A DNA stretch of 64,000 bases, taken from the NCBI RefSeq assembly GCF_004210375.1, contig NC_134834.1, positions 93,872,170 through 93,936,169 of the forward strand. The letters run 5' to 3'. Source of the DNA: Tachypleus tridentatus (Eukaryota > Arthropoda > Merostomata > Xiphosura > Limulidae). How positions within the stretch are numbered: position 1 is the stretch's first letter; each line of letters opens with the position of its first letter. A model generated the notes under the pieces. The model had not been told where the DNA came from and made no database searches. It saw nothing but the letters and a program-made list of their open reading frames with translations. Below are positions 25,546 through 36,917 of this stretch, piece after piece. Made by a program: the position numbers and the translations under genes.

Positions 25546-25975
25546 GTAACTTGGCGACCCGAAGCCGTTTGATACAAGGGTACAACATAGTGACCCAATA
25601 CTATCTTATCAAGACTAAACGACGTAGTGACCCAATACTGCCCAACACCAGGCTGTACCACCAAAAGTATGCAATGTAATGACCTTAAACCATACGAGAC
25701 AATACTTTACAACATAGTAGCCCAAGACTGTTCAACAACAACCTAAGAAGGTGGAAATATTGTTCTGTACTTTATTTTAATTGAAGTTTTAATACCCACA
25801 CCAACCGTCTTTAGAATACAGGCTACAACACAATTACTCAAGACTGTCCGACTCCTAGTACAATCTGATGGTTCTAAACCATCTAACACAATACTACAAC
25901 ACAGTGATCCAAGATCATCCGACACAGAGTGCAACTTGAGGATCCGAAACTGTTTGATACAATATTCTATATACA
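25546..25975 (+). repeat. degenerate tandem repeat, split by a PLE fragment
   Basis: Loosely repeated motifs such as ACAACATAGTGACCCAATACTG and ACAATACTACAACACAGTGATCC recur at roughly 50-65 bp spacing. The fragment at 25741-25812 interrupts the series. It may be an older relative of the array that follows. Confidence 0.55.
25741..25812 (+). mobile_element. terminal fragment of a Penelope-like element (PLE)
   Basis: CCTAAGAAGGTGGAAATATTG is followed by TTCTGTACTTTATTTTAATT, closely matching 44136-44208, where it directly follows a PLE GIY-YIG coding remnant. Only the end of the element is here. The hammerhead-like core is incomplete: the CTGANGA part is missing. Confidence 0.6.
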
Positions 25976-26095
25976 ATATAACAAAAAAAGACTACAAAAC
26001 ATAATTATCTACAACACACCAGCTATAAATCTATCCGTGATTTAGTTGCAGTGCATAATAAGAAAAATATACAAACTGAAAAAACCCAGTAAAGA

Positions 26096-28148
26096 CAGTA
26101 ACAGAAGATTTTGCCACAGAAAATGCTACACAAAATTGGTCGACACAAAAATTCTATAAGGTGCTAACACAAGACTGCCAGACAAAATGGTAACACAGAA
26201 TTGTGCTATACTAAATCCTATAAGATGGTAACACAATACTGTTTAACATAAAGTTCTTCAAGCTGGTACCACAAGATTGTGTTATATCAAATCCAACGAG
26301 ATAGCAACACAGGACTGTTTCACACAGTGTTCTGTAAGATGGTAACAGAAGACTGTTTGATATGAGTTCTTAAAGATGGTAACGCAAGACTATTTGGCAT
26401 GAGTTCTTTAAGATGGTAATAAAATATTGTTTGGCATGAGTTCTTCAAGATGGTAATAAAACGTTTGACATCAGTTCTACAAGATGGTAATAACAACATT
26501 GTTTGGCATCAGTTTTACAAGATGGTAATAAAACATTTTTATTGACATGAGGTTCTATTGACATTAGATGGTAATAAAACATTTTACTGTTTGACATTGA
26601 CATGATTAACATAGGTATACAAGATGGTAATAAAACATTGTTTGACATCAGTTCTACAAGATGGTAATAACAACATTGTTTGACATCAGTTCTACAAGAT
26701 GGTAATAACAACATTGTTTGACATCAGTTCTACAAGATGGTAATAAAACATTGTTTGACATCAGTTCTACAAGATGGTAATAAAACATTGTTTGACATCA
26801 GTTCTACAAGATGGTAATAACAACATTGTTTGACATCAGTTCTACAAGATGGTAATAAAACATTGTTTGACATCAGTTCTACAAGATGGTAATAACAACA
26901 TTGTTTGATATCAGTTCTACAAGATGGTAATAAAACATTGTTTGACATCAGTTCTACAAGATGGTAATAAAACATTGTTTGACATCAGTTCTACAAGATG
27001 GTAATAACAACATTGTTTGACATCAGTTCTACAAGATGGTAATAAAACATTTTTTGACATCAGTTCTACAAGATGGTAATAAAACATTTTTACTGTTTGA
27101 CATGAGTTCTATAAGATGGTAATAAAACACTGATTAACATTAGGTATACAAGATGGTAATAAAACATTGTTTGACATCAGTTCTACAAGATGGTAATAAA
27201 ACATTTTTACTGTTTGACATCAGTTCTACAAGATGGTAATAAAACATTTTTATTGTTTGGCATGAGTTCTATAAGATGGTAATAAAACACTGATTAACAT
27301 TAGGTATACAAGATGGTAATAAAACATTGTTTGACATCAGTTCTACAAGATGGTAATAACAACATTGTTTGACATCAGTTCTACAAGATGGTAATAACAA
27401 CATTGTTTGACATCAGTTCTACAAGATGGTAATAAAACATTGTTTGACATCAGTTCTACAAGATGGTAATAAAACATTGTTTGACATCAGTTCTACAAGA
27501 TGGTAATAACAACATTGTTTGACATCAGTTCTACAAGATGGTAATAAAACATTGTTTGACATCAGTTCTACAAGATGGTAATAACAACATTGTTTGACAT
27601 CAGTTCTACAAGATGGTAATAAAACATTGTTTGACATCAGTTCTACAAGATGGTAATAAAACATTGTTTGACATCAGTTCTACAAGATGGTAATAACAAC
27701 ATTGTTTGACATCAGTTCTACAAGATGGTAATAAAACATTTTTTGACATCAGTTCTACAAGATGGTAATAACAACATTGTTTGACATCAGTTCTACATGA
27801 TGGTAATAAAACATTGTTTGACATCAGTTCTACAAGATGGTAATAAAACATTGTTTGACATCAGTTCTACAAGATGGTAATAACAACATTGTTTGACATC
27901 AGTTCTACAAGATGGTAATAAAACATTGTTTGACATCAGTTCTACAAGATGGTAATAAAACATTTTTTGACATTAGTTCTACAAGATGGCAATAACAACA
28001 TTTTTTGACATTAGTTCTACAAGATGGCAATAACAACATTGTTTGACATCAGTTCTACAGAATGGAAACGCAGGATTGTTTCATAAACAGTTCTACAAGA
28101 CAGAAAGAAATGCAAGATTGTTTCACACCCTGTTCTACAAGATCCTAA
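26096..28148 (+). repeat. 37/40-bp minisatellite, degenerate at the edges and homogeneous in the core
   Basis: The core unit reads TTTGACATCAGTTCTACAAG then ATGGTAATAAAACATTG (37 bp), with a 40-bp variant that has ATAACAACATTG. Units in 26630-28050 are almost identical and number about 35-40. Units in 26096-26440 and after 28060 are progressively diverged. A longer variant with ATAAGATGGTAATAAAACAC recurs near 27110 and 27275. The 77-89 codon frames on the - strand exist only because no unit carries a stop in that frame. Confidence 0.93.
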
Positions 28149-28169
28149 CATAAGAGTGTCCGATTAAAA

Positions 28170-28302
28170 TTGTTGGTTTTGTTTGGAGTGTCGTTTAGTA
28201 CAAAGCTACACAATGGCTTATTTGTACTTTGCTTACTAGATGTATCTAAGTCTGAATTTTAGTGTCGTAAGCACATAGACTTACCATTGAACCATTGGGG
28301 GA
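28170..28302 (-). mobile_element. type 3 SINE, diverged
   Basis: The reverse complement starts CCCCCAATGGTTCAATGGTAAG, an identifiable box A region. The tail side contains TTGTGTAGCTTTGTACTAAAC. Box B is eroded. Confidence 0.65.
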
Positions 28303-28462
28303 CATCAAACAATTTATGGAAAAAGTTTTTGATAATGAACTTTTTCATGTAAAAAACGTCTGACACCCAGGAACTAAATTCACAAAATAATCTGGTATGC
28401 AAAAAAATATAAGAATGTATTTGTGTTGTATTGCTCTGATAATAGGAGAAGCCTGCTTTATG

Positions 28463-28736
28463 TTTTTGTTTTTTGAATTTTGCACAAAGCAAGTCGAGGG
28501 CTATCTGTGCTAGCCGTCTCTAATTTAGCAGTGTAAGACTAGAGGGAAGGCAGGTAGTCATCACCACCCACCGCCAACTCTTGGGCTACTCTTTTACCAA
28601 CGAATAGTGGGATTGACCGTCACATTATAACGCTCTCAAGGCTGAAAGGGCGAGCATGTTTGGCGCGACGGGGATGCGAACCCGCGACCCTCAAATTACG
28701 AGTTGCACGCCTCAACTCGCTTGGCCATGCCGGGCC
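28463..28736 (-). mobile_element. type 1 SINE, full length
   Basis: Complete from the T-rich (reverse-tail) end at 28463 to CATGCCGGGCC at 28736. Box B reads GGGTTCGCATCCC on the - strand. The 84-codon frame through it is a frame of the SINE, not a gene. Confidence 0.93.
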
Positions 28737-30373
28737 CCGGAGAATGCTGTAGAATTCTGTGAAAATCGTTAAGAAAACCATCCATAGAGATGAAGATAAA
28801 ACGAGATATAACTCAAATAAGAAAACGAAAGATTGTTCTCCATATTTATACCATTTAAAAAAAAAGCGATGCATGAAATTTGATTTTCATACTTAAATGA
28901 TTAAATTTCACGAATCCATTTAAAAACGCATCTATTTTCAACTGCATTATCGTCAATAAGGAAATGTGACCAAACTTTTTAATAAATATTTCACCATGAA
29001 AAGTGAGTAAATCCAATCCAAAGGAAAACAAAGTGCCTGACAGGTTTTATTTAAAATGGTTTTTGATGAAGATATTTTAAATACTGATATCACTGCACAA
29101 CGAGGGTTGTGCTTCTTGAACACTGTTGGGTGTTTCTTATAGTTTTTTGGCTGCTGATCACGAAAACCAAGTCCAAATTTGCCCATCACGTACCGTTTCA
29201 TCGAAATCTTCAGTTTTGCTACAATGGAAAAACGATATCAGGGCAACTGGAATCCGTCAATGCTTGCTGACTACTGTTGGACACTGCAAGGTGATGCATC
29301 GGACATTGAATACAAACGAAAATCAGTAGCAAAACACTTTTAATTATGTTGAACTTAATATCGTATTAGAAACATAAATGCAATTAAATACGTTATTGCC
29401 GGTAAACAGTTAACTGTCTATTTCTCAGAGTTCCTACGTGATGAAGCAAAACCAAAACTATATTTGTGCATACTCATCAGGAACCTGTCACAATCAGCAA
29501 AAACTTTTGAGGAAGCAAAACTTTTCAAAAAAATTGTTGTGCGGTGTAATTTATATTAATTGTTTTAGAAATACCGAAAGTCATAATTTCACAATGTCGT
29601 GAAATACCAAAAGCTTACAAACAGAAATGCTCTATCTGATTTTTTTAATGTTTAATGTATACCGGTACTACTTAGGTAAATATCTCATGGAACTTTGCTG
29701 ATTATTCTTATTTGTGCTTTGTCCTTTACTAGGACTTTTTGGGATTTTGCATCGAGACACTTTAACAACCATTTCTCCAGTTAATGGTCCTGAATTAGGA
29801 CTGTTTAAGGTAAATTTTCTTATCTATTAATTTATTTCCAACTGATCTCCACCCTCCCGTAGCCAATCTGTTTTTCCTGTTGTTTTTGTTTTCACTTTTC
29901 TAGTTTTCTTAATCTCCACTTGTTCTTTTTCTGCTTCTTCATTCTTCATAATACGTGTTTTCTACGTCCTCAGTTAGTGCCTTGTCAGCAATTTTTTTTT
30001 CTTTTCATTTTTCCTTTTCCTACTTTAGACTTATATTGAAATACAAGGGTGGCTGTCGAACATTGAACTTTGACCTTTAATATTAACTTGACCTTGATAT
30101 TTGACCCCTTTGATACCATAGTCAACTTTTACGTCTTTGGTTAGCTACACAAGCTTCTGTAATAGGTGATTGAGTCTTGATTTTGGAGTTCATTTAACGC
30201 GATTAATTTAAGAAAATTTCCTCTCCCTGTCATATCCCCCTTCACCCCACCCCCACCCAAAACGCTTTTATTAAATAAAATAATTTAGGAAACATTATTA
30301 ATTGTGTTTCTACTAAACCTTATGTGATAAGTTTTGATAAATATCAAACATATATATATATTTTTAAATTTTT
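28737..30373. other. intergenic stretch with one short coding-like fragment
   Basis: Apart from 29224-29343, no gene or repeat was recognised. Pyrimidine-rich DNA occupies about 29840-30040 and a C-rich block lies near 30229-30262. Confidence 0.5.
29224..29343 (+). pseudogene. 39-codon coding-like fragment, possibly transposon-derived
   Basis: From ATG 29224 to TAA 29341 the frame encodes a peptide containing QGNWNPSMLADYCWTLQGD followed by IEYKRKS. The run W-N-P-S-M-L-A-D-Y-C-W looks like a short conserved motif recalled from the C-termini of repetitive, transposon-associated ORFs in arthropods. No family name can be given with certainty. The frame stays open for a short way upstream (IEIFSFAT) and has no obvious partner exons. 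A decayed fragment is the likeliest reading. Confidence 0.3.
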
Positions 30374-30488
30374 GTGGATCAGCGAAAAGATTGAGGACTT
30401 ATAACGATAAAATTCGGGTTTCGATACTCAAGGTGGGCAGAACACAGATAACTCATTATGTCCTTTGTGCTTAAAATAAACAAACAAA
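30374..30488 (+). mobile_element. type 3 SINE
   Basis: GAGGACTTATAACGATAAAA, then GGGTTTCGATACTC, GGTGGGCAGAACACAGATAA and a tail GTGCTTAAAATAAACAAAC. The 5' end is truncated before box A. Confidence 0.78.
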
Positions 30489-30954
30489 ATCTTTTTTTTT
30501 ACTCTTTACGTACGAGAAAAAATCAATTTATCTTGATTTCATAATTATCAAAATTCCTTCAAAAAGCGAATGAGAGAACAATAAACGCGTATTTTGTGGG
30601 TTTTTTTTCTTTCATTTGTTAGAATATACAACTTTACATGTGCTTTGTACATATTCAATAGTATCAAACTAAGCCTAATACTGACTTTGCGTTAAGCCTG
30701 GTCTTCAACTCTTTGACTTCAGAAGGTAAAGTCTGCAACTGGAAACTGAACATTCATTATTCTTACAGCTCCACTGGGAGATGATTACATGGCATGTATA
30801 AAAAGTACAAGAAACGTGTAACGTAACTTTGTTATTATTTCAAGATTTTGAATATTTTGTCAGCTTCTTCTGCACTATATTTAAACTTGAATCTTTTTTT
30901 TTCCTAAGACAAAATCTAATACTACCGTAGACCTATAAATGTTGACAATAATAG

Positions 30955-31147
30955 GTTTGTTTGTTTGTTTTGGAATTTCGCAAAAAGCTACTCGAGGGCT
31001 ATCTGTGCTAAATTTAGCAGTAGGCAGCTAGTCATCACCACCCACCGCCAACTCTTGGGCTACTCTTTTACCAAACGAATAATGGGATTGATGTTTATAA
31101 TGCCCCATTTCAAAACCCGCGATCCTCGGTTTACAAATGCCAGGCCT
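30955..31147 (-). mobile_element. type 1 SINE with several internal deletions
   Basis: Tail and 3' half are recognisable (CGCAAAAAGCTACTCGAGGG). The 'gccgtccc' block, part of the 3' domain and much of the tRNA head are missing. The 68-codon frame here is a SINE frame. Confidence 0.8.
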
Positions 31148-31211
31148 AACAATAAAAACAGATCCCAATAGGTTGTGTTAATATTTCAAACTGACGAAAT
31201 GTGTGTAAAAT

Positions 31212-31472
31212 CGTTTGTTTGTTTTTAAATGTCACACAAAGCTACACGAGGGCTATCTGGGCTAGCCGTTTCTAATTTAGCAGTGTAAGACTAGAGGGAA
31301 GGCAGCTAGTCATCACCACCCACCGCCAACTCTTGGGTTACTCTTTTACCAACGAATAATGGGATTGACCGTCACTTTATAACACCCCCACTGCTAAAAG
31401 GGCGACCATATTTGGTGCGACGGGGATTCAACCCCGCGATCCTCGGATTACGAATCAAGCGCCTGACCATGC
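31212..31472 (-). mobile_element. type 1 SINE
   Basis: Nearly complete, with the head shortened at 31472 (GCGCCTGACCATGC). It pairs in inverted orientation with the + strand copy that starts about 200 bp further on. Confidence 0.9.
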
Positions 31473-31673
31473 ATGTTAAGTTTTTGTCATTGTTAGTTTA
31501 TTATTTACTCAACAGTACTTTTAGCTCAGGTGAGACAAATGTCGAACATCTAGGAAACAGTATCTTCTGAAGACAGTCAAAAAATAAAGTGATTAAATGG
31601 TTAGTCGACTATAACTACGGTCCCTAATTTATCATATGAAGTCTCTTACAGAAAACACTGTAAAAAATTCCGA

Positions 31674-31925
31674 GACCCGGCATGGCCAAGCTTGTTAAGT
31701 TGTGCGACTCGTGATCTGAAGGTCGCGGGTTTGCATCCCCGTCGCGCCAAACATACTTGCCCTATCCCCCGTGGGTGCGTTATAATGTGACGGTCAATCT
31801 CAATATTCGTTGGTAAAAGAGTAGCCCAAGAGTTGGCGGTGGGTGGTGATGACTAACTGCCTTTCCTCTAGTCTTACACTGCTAAATTAGAGACGGCTAG
31901 CGCAAATAGCCCTCGAGTAGCTTTG
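31674..31925 (+). mobile_element. type 1 SINE, 3' end replaced by a minisatellite
   Basis: Head GACCCGGCATGGCCAAGC through CGAGTAGCTTTG is intact. The usual TGCGAAATTCAAAAC tail is absent, and the 50-bp array starts at the next base. Confidence 0.92.
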
Positions 31926-32970
31926 TCATTACACTGTGGCTAATACTGTACATTTAATATATGATAGTTCTACCTGTCATTACACGGTGGAGGTCCTCTA
32001 TATTTAACATATGATAGTTCTACCTGTCATTACACGGTGGAGGTCCTCTATATTTAATATATGATAGTTCTACCTGTCATTACCGTGGAGGTCCTCTATA
32101 TTTAATCTATGATAGTTCTACCTGTCATTACACCGTGGAGGTCCTCTATATTTAATATATGATAGTTCTACCTGTCATTACAATGTGGAGGTCCTCTATA
32201 TTTAATATATGATAGTTCTACCTGTCATTACATCGTTTAGGTCCTCTATATTTAATATATGATAGTTCTACCTGTCATTACACCGTGGAGGTCCTCTATA
32301 TTTAATATATGATAATTCTACCTGTCATTACACCGTGGAGGTCCTCTATAATTACTATATGATAGTTCTACCTGTCATTACACCGTGGAGGTCCTCTATA
32401 ATTAATATATGATAATTCTACCTGTCATTACACCGTGGAGGTCCTCTATAATTAATATATGATAGTTCTACCTATCATTGCACGGTGGAGGTCCTCTATA
32501 TTTAATATATGATAGTTCTACTGTCATTACACCGTGGAGGTCCTCTATAATTAATATATGATAGTTCTACCTATCATTGCACGGTGGAGGTCCTCTATAT
32601 TTAATATATGATAGTTCTACCTGTCATTACACCGTGGAGGTCCTCTATATTTAATATATGATAGTTCTATCTGTCATTACACCGTGGAGGTCCTCTATAT
32701 TTAATATATGATAGTTCTACCTGTCATTACACCGTGGAGGTCCTCTATATTTAATATATGATAGTTCTACCTGTCATTACACCGTGGAGGTCCTCTATAT
32801 TTAATATATGATAGTTCTACCTGTCATTACACCGTCGAGGTCCTCTATATTTAATATATGATAGTTCTACCTGTCATTACACCGTGGAAGTCCTCTATAT
32901 TTATCTGAAAGGTCCTCTATATTTAACATACACAATAGGTTTATAGTTGATAGTTCTACCTGTCATTGCA
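31926..32970 (+). repeat. 50-bp minisatellite between two SINE fragments
   Basis: About 20 units of 50 bp: TCTACCTGTCATTACACCGT, then GGAGGTCCTC, then TATATTTAATATATGATAGT. Most are over 95% alike by eye, with one recurrent subtype (TATAATTAATATATG). Most units are exactly 50 bp; a few lose one base, and the last unit (32900-32970) is rearranged. Confidence 0.95.
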
Positions 32971-33050
32971 TGTTTGTTTGCGACGGGGATGCAAACCCAT
33001 GATCCTTAGATTACAAGTCAAGTGTCTTAACCTCCAGGCCATGTCGGGCC
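32971..33050 (-). mobile_element. type 1 SINE, head-only fragment
   Basis: Only the tRNA-like part survives: CATGTTTG...CGACGGGGATGCAAACCCAT through CATGTCGGGCC. It faces the copy at 31674-31925 across the minisatellite. Confidence 0.85.
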
Positions 33051-33698
33051 AAATGCAAGTTGTAAATATACTTTATCTTGCATTTCCTAAAGAGATCCCT
33101 GTTCTTACATTTTAGTTACTTCTATAAAAAATAAATTAAGAATAAACAAGAAGAACAAGAAATAAATTACTTCCCCAAATATTGTTTTCTCTTGTTTTCA
33201 ATTGTGAATGACACTTACTCTTACCTTTTTTATACTAATGGTAGTAATGCACAAAATAATTTATATTTAAATAATGCACCAAAGAATATAGATTAATAAC
33301 TGTCAAAAAGCAGACAATTTACTCCAAAAAACAACAGTTGTTTTGGCTCTCTAACTATGAGACAAAACCTGTTACAATTTCATTCAAACTAGCCATTGCG
33401 ATTCTTGTGGGTATCAAACGTGTATCATAAGTGAAACTGATGCTAGTCTGTTTAGAACACAACATAGTACAGTCAGTCATTTGATGGATGAAAACCTAGC
33501 GTTTCTGTTGGTCAGAGGTTATATATAATTAAATGTAAGATAGAACTTTTAACGAATCCTAAAAGAAAGGATGTGGTTAAGTAGGTGTGGTAGGAGGGGT
33601 CCGATTTTTTATTTAACCTTTTCTTGATGGTTCATGGGTCAACGGCCATGTCATTGCATTTGTTGACTTGCATTAACAATTTTATTGGACTACTATAT
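33051..33698. other. unique sequence, nothing recognised
   Basis: AT-rich, without open frames of note or repeat similarity to the rest of the window. Confidence 0.5.
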
Positions 33699-33962
33699 GA
33701 CCCGGCGCGTTAAGGCGCGCGACTCGTAATCTGAGGGTCGCGGGTTCGCATCCCCGTCTCGCCAAACATGCTCGCCCTTTCAGCCGTGGGGGCGTTACAA
33801 TGTTACGGTCAATCCCAATATTCGTTGGTAAACGAGTAGCCCAAAAGTTGGCGGTGGGTGGTGATGACTAGTTGCCTTCCCTCTGGTCTTACACTGCTAA
33901 ATTAGGGACGGCTAGCGCAGATAGCCCTCGAGTAGCTTTGCGCGAAATTAAAAAAAACAACA
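33699..33962 (+). mobile_element. type 1 SINE, box A region shortened
   Basis: Starts GACCCGGCGCGTTAAGG, missing about 12 bases (ATGGCCAAGCG) that hold most of box A. The rest is close to consensus, including the tail CGCGAAATTAAAAAAAACAAC. Confidence 0.92.
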
Positions 33963-34956
33963 AGAAACTCCGACAATGGTATCATCAACGATCTAATTCT
34001 TACTGCTACATGTTTTTAAAATAACTTAAAAGCTCGAATACTGAACTTTAACAACATGTATTTTATTAACGTACCGCCAGAGAGCTCAAAACGGAAGTAA
34101 CGTATTAAACGAAACTTCAAATTTTTCCAGACGAAAATATACACGTCTTAACATTTTAACATTTTAATAAAGAAAAATATATTTTAAACAATTTTACTTT
34201 GTGTTTATATGATGTTTAACCTGTATTTTGTAGTTTTATGTTTTCCCAATAAAGTACAGTAAAGTATTTTTCCCAATAAAAATAAATAATTCAATATTCT
34301 CTGACAAACACGGTTCCCAGAATTACGTCTTTTCTTTTAATGAAATTCTTTTTTGTATCTAAATAACGTTTGCACTTTCCCATTTTTCCCTTCAAGCACG
34401 TTGCTTCAGCGAAACGTTTTCTCGCAAAACTTTGAAAAAGTGTTTTCTCAGTTTTCGCACTTAGCAACAGAAAGACATTTGAAAGTTTCTGTATAACTTT
34501 CAGAGTCTCGTTGTTAAGACTTTGAGAATAATTGTGTACATTTTTTCCTTTAAAATTCCGTTTAATTTATTGCATCGTTCATAATGACTGTAGGCTTAAA
34601 TTCCTTCAGAAATGCTTTACAGTATTTGTAAACGAAAATATATAAATTATGAGGCGCCGTTGCTGAGTATTTGGATTTGTCTCTAATCAGATTCTTTATG
34701 TATTAAGCATGGTTTCTATAGTAATCTAACAGCTTTCTTTAGAATTTTAGCTAAGGAGTAAAAATGAATTGAGACAGTGATTCGTTGTTATCATTTTTAA
34801 CAATAGCCTCTGCTTTAGATTCCATGTACTTTATAATTATAATTCAGCTCTTGCATAAAGTTTTACGGTACTTTGCCATTTACGCAAGTTCTTCACTATT
34901 ACTGTTCTTTAATTCCCTTATTAACAGCCCCTATATCATATGTATCAGTTTATATT
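33963..34956. other. unique AT-rich sequence, nothing recognised
   Basis: Contains a local direct repeat around CCCAATAAA (34246-34282). No gene-like signal; the 62-codon frame at 34785-34973 runs into the next SINE. Confidence 0.5.
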
Positions 34957-35195
34957 GGTTTGGTTTATTTTGAATTTCACGCAAAGCCACACGAGGACTA
35001 TCTGCGCTAGCTGTCCCTAATTTAGCAGTGTATGACTAGAGGGAAGGCAGCTAGTCATCATCCACCACCGCTAACTCTTGGGCCACTCTTTTATCAACGA
35101 ATGGTGAGACTGATCGCACATTATAACGCCCCCACAGCTGAATGGGCGAGCATGTTTGATGCAACCGGGATTCAAACCGGCGATCCTCGGATAAT
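34957..35195 (-). mobile_element. type 1 SINE, head truncated
   Basis: From the T-rich end at 34957 to CGATCCTCGGATAAT. About 40 bases of the tRNA-like head are missing. Base changes (GATGCAACC for GGCGCGACG) suggest an older copy. Confidence 0.88.
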
Positions 35196-35708
35196 TGACA
35201 CTAATCGTATTCTCAAAAGTTAGTTTCTAAGCTTTAAATAAACAATTCCCTCAAATATTGCACGAGTGAACTGTGTTTGAGTATTTAAACAAAATTCATC
35301 AAGACTCTTCATTATAAAAACAATTATCTCTGTAAAACGTTGAGATGAAATTAAAAAGTTCTCTCTCTAGAATAATTTATATTTTTTGTTTTATGAGAAA
35401 AGTGACTTTTAAACTGGATAAGCTAAGGCTTAAGAAACATTGAATTTATTAAATATCTTGTATAAGATACGTTAATTATAACAAGATTTTGATATATAAT
35501 TTGCTTCTTTAGATTTTAAGCCTTGTATATTGTCATCATTTATGTATTGTGGATTATTTGATAAATATTCACTTATCAATTAGTCTTTAAACTTGGAAGA
35601 TTTAATTTTCTCTAACACCAAGGGGAAAAATATTTATATCAACAGTTGGAAGCCATTGGGTGTTAATTCTTCTTCACGTGCAATTTATTTCTGATGTTAT
35701 TATTATGG
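35196..35708. other. unique sequence, nothing recognised
   Basis: AT-rich, with no open frames or repeat matches noted. Confidence 0.5.
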
Positions 35709-35984
35709 GGCCCGACAAGGCCAGGTGGGTTAAGGTGTGCGACTCTTAATCTGAGGGTCGCGGGTTCGCATCCCCGTCGCTCCAAACATGCTCGTCCTTT
35801 CAGCCGTGGGGGCGTTATAAAGCGACGGTCAATCCCACTATTCGTTGGTAAAAGAGTAGCCCAAGAGTTGGCGGTGGGTGGTGATGACTAGCTGCCTTCT
35901 CTCTAGTCTTACACTGCTAAGTCAGGGACGGCTAGCACAGATAGCCCTCGAGTAGCTTTGTGCGAAATTCAAAAACAAACAAAC
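35709..35984 (+). mobile_element. type 1 SINE, full length and little diverged
   Basis: Head GGCCCGACAAGGCCAGGTGG, box B GGTTCGCATCC and tail GTGCGAAATTCAAAAACAAAC. The flanks resemble an imperfect target duplication (TTATTATGG before, ATTATCATGG after). Confidence 0.93.
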
Positions 35985-36682
35985 ATTATCATGGTTAATG
36001 GTTTTGATTCGATCACGCAATCCTAACTCTTAGTTACTAACAGATCTTCCGTCAGTGTAGAAGCAGAGGATTCGATCTCAGGTCTTCTTTCTAAGAAAAA
36101 GAATTACAAAGACAGATGTGCTGTCCACACGTCAGATATGTCTCCACTGAAACACCGATCAACGGTGACGTTAACAGAAATACTCAAGTTTTGCTGGCTT
36201 CTCTTCTTGGTTGACTGATGTTTTGTCAGTTAGATGGATGTATATAGCTCCATCACATTTCATTTTGTCTCGTGCATAGTTCATATTCCAATATTTTATT
36301 GTTTTCTTCATTTGATTATGTGACCTACTTCTCTGAAATTACATTGTCTTCCGTATGTATCCAATACTTCCTGAATCCTAGTCTTTATTCTATCTCTAGT
36401 GTATTGTAGTACACATTTATAACATTACCGAAACAATAGCAACCAATTATTCATTCAATGTAAGTGATCGTACAAGTTACTTACCATGATCATGATTAAC
36501 CTCTGATTACCTCATCCTTTCCATGAGTAAAATATTGTTCTTTCGGCACATTTGCAAAAAAGACAAAACTTCATCTATTTCTTTGTAGGTAAAATTTAAT
36601 TATGATCAAATCCGACGACTTTAGGTTACAGTCTCTCCAAAGTAAATAGTATTAATCGTACGTATATAGAACGTACTGATTT
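35985..36682. other. unique sequence, nothing recognised
   Basis: Around 36040-36160 there is a faint tRNA/SINE-like GATTCGATCTCAGG, but no matching head or tail. No coding signal. Confidence 0.45.
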
Positions 36683-36917
36683 TTGGTTTGGTTTTTGAAG
36701 TTCACGCAAGGCTACACGAAGGCTATATACGCTAGCCGTCTCTAATTTAGCAGTGTCAGGCTAGGGGGAAAGCAACTAATCATCACCACCAACCGCCAAC
36801 TCTTGGGCTACCCTTTTACCAATCTATAGTGGGGTTGACCGTCACATTATAACGCCCCCACAGCTAAAATGGTGAGCATGTTTGATGTGACAGGGATTCG
36901 AACCCGCGACCCTCGGA
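36683..36917 (-). mobile_element. type 1 SINE, head truncated
   Basis: Runs from TTGGTTTGGTTTTTG to GCGACCCTCGGA, with the distal tRNA-like head lost. Box B is still readable as GGGTTCGAATCCC. Confidence 0.9.

Noticed and set aside
26445-27851. Series of 81-89 codon - strand proteins with repeated YYHLVELMSNNVLLPSCRTD
   Set aside because: Purely a product of the 37/40-bp tandem repeat; no start context, splice sites or non-repeat sequence support a protein.
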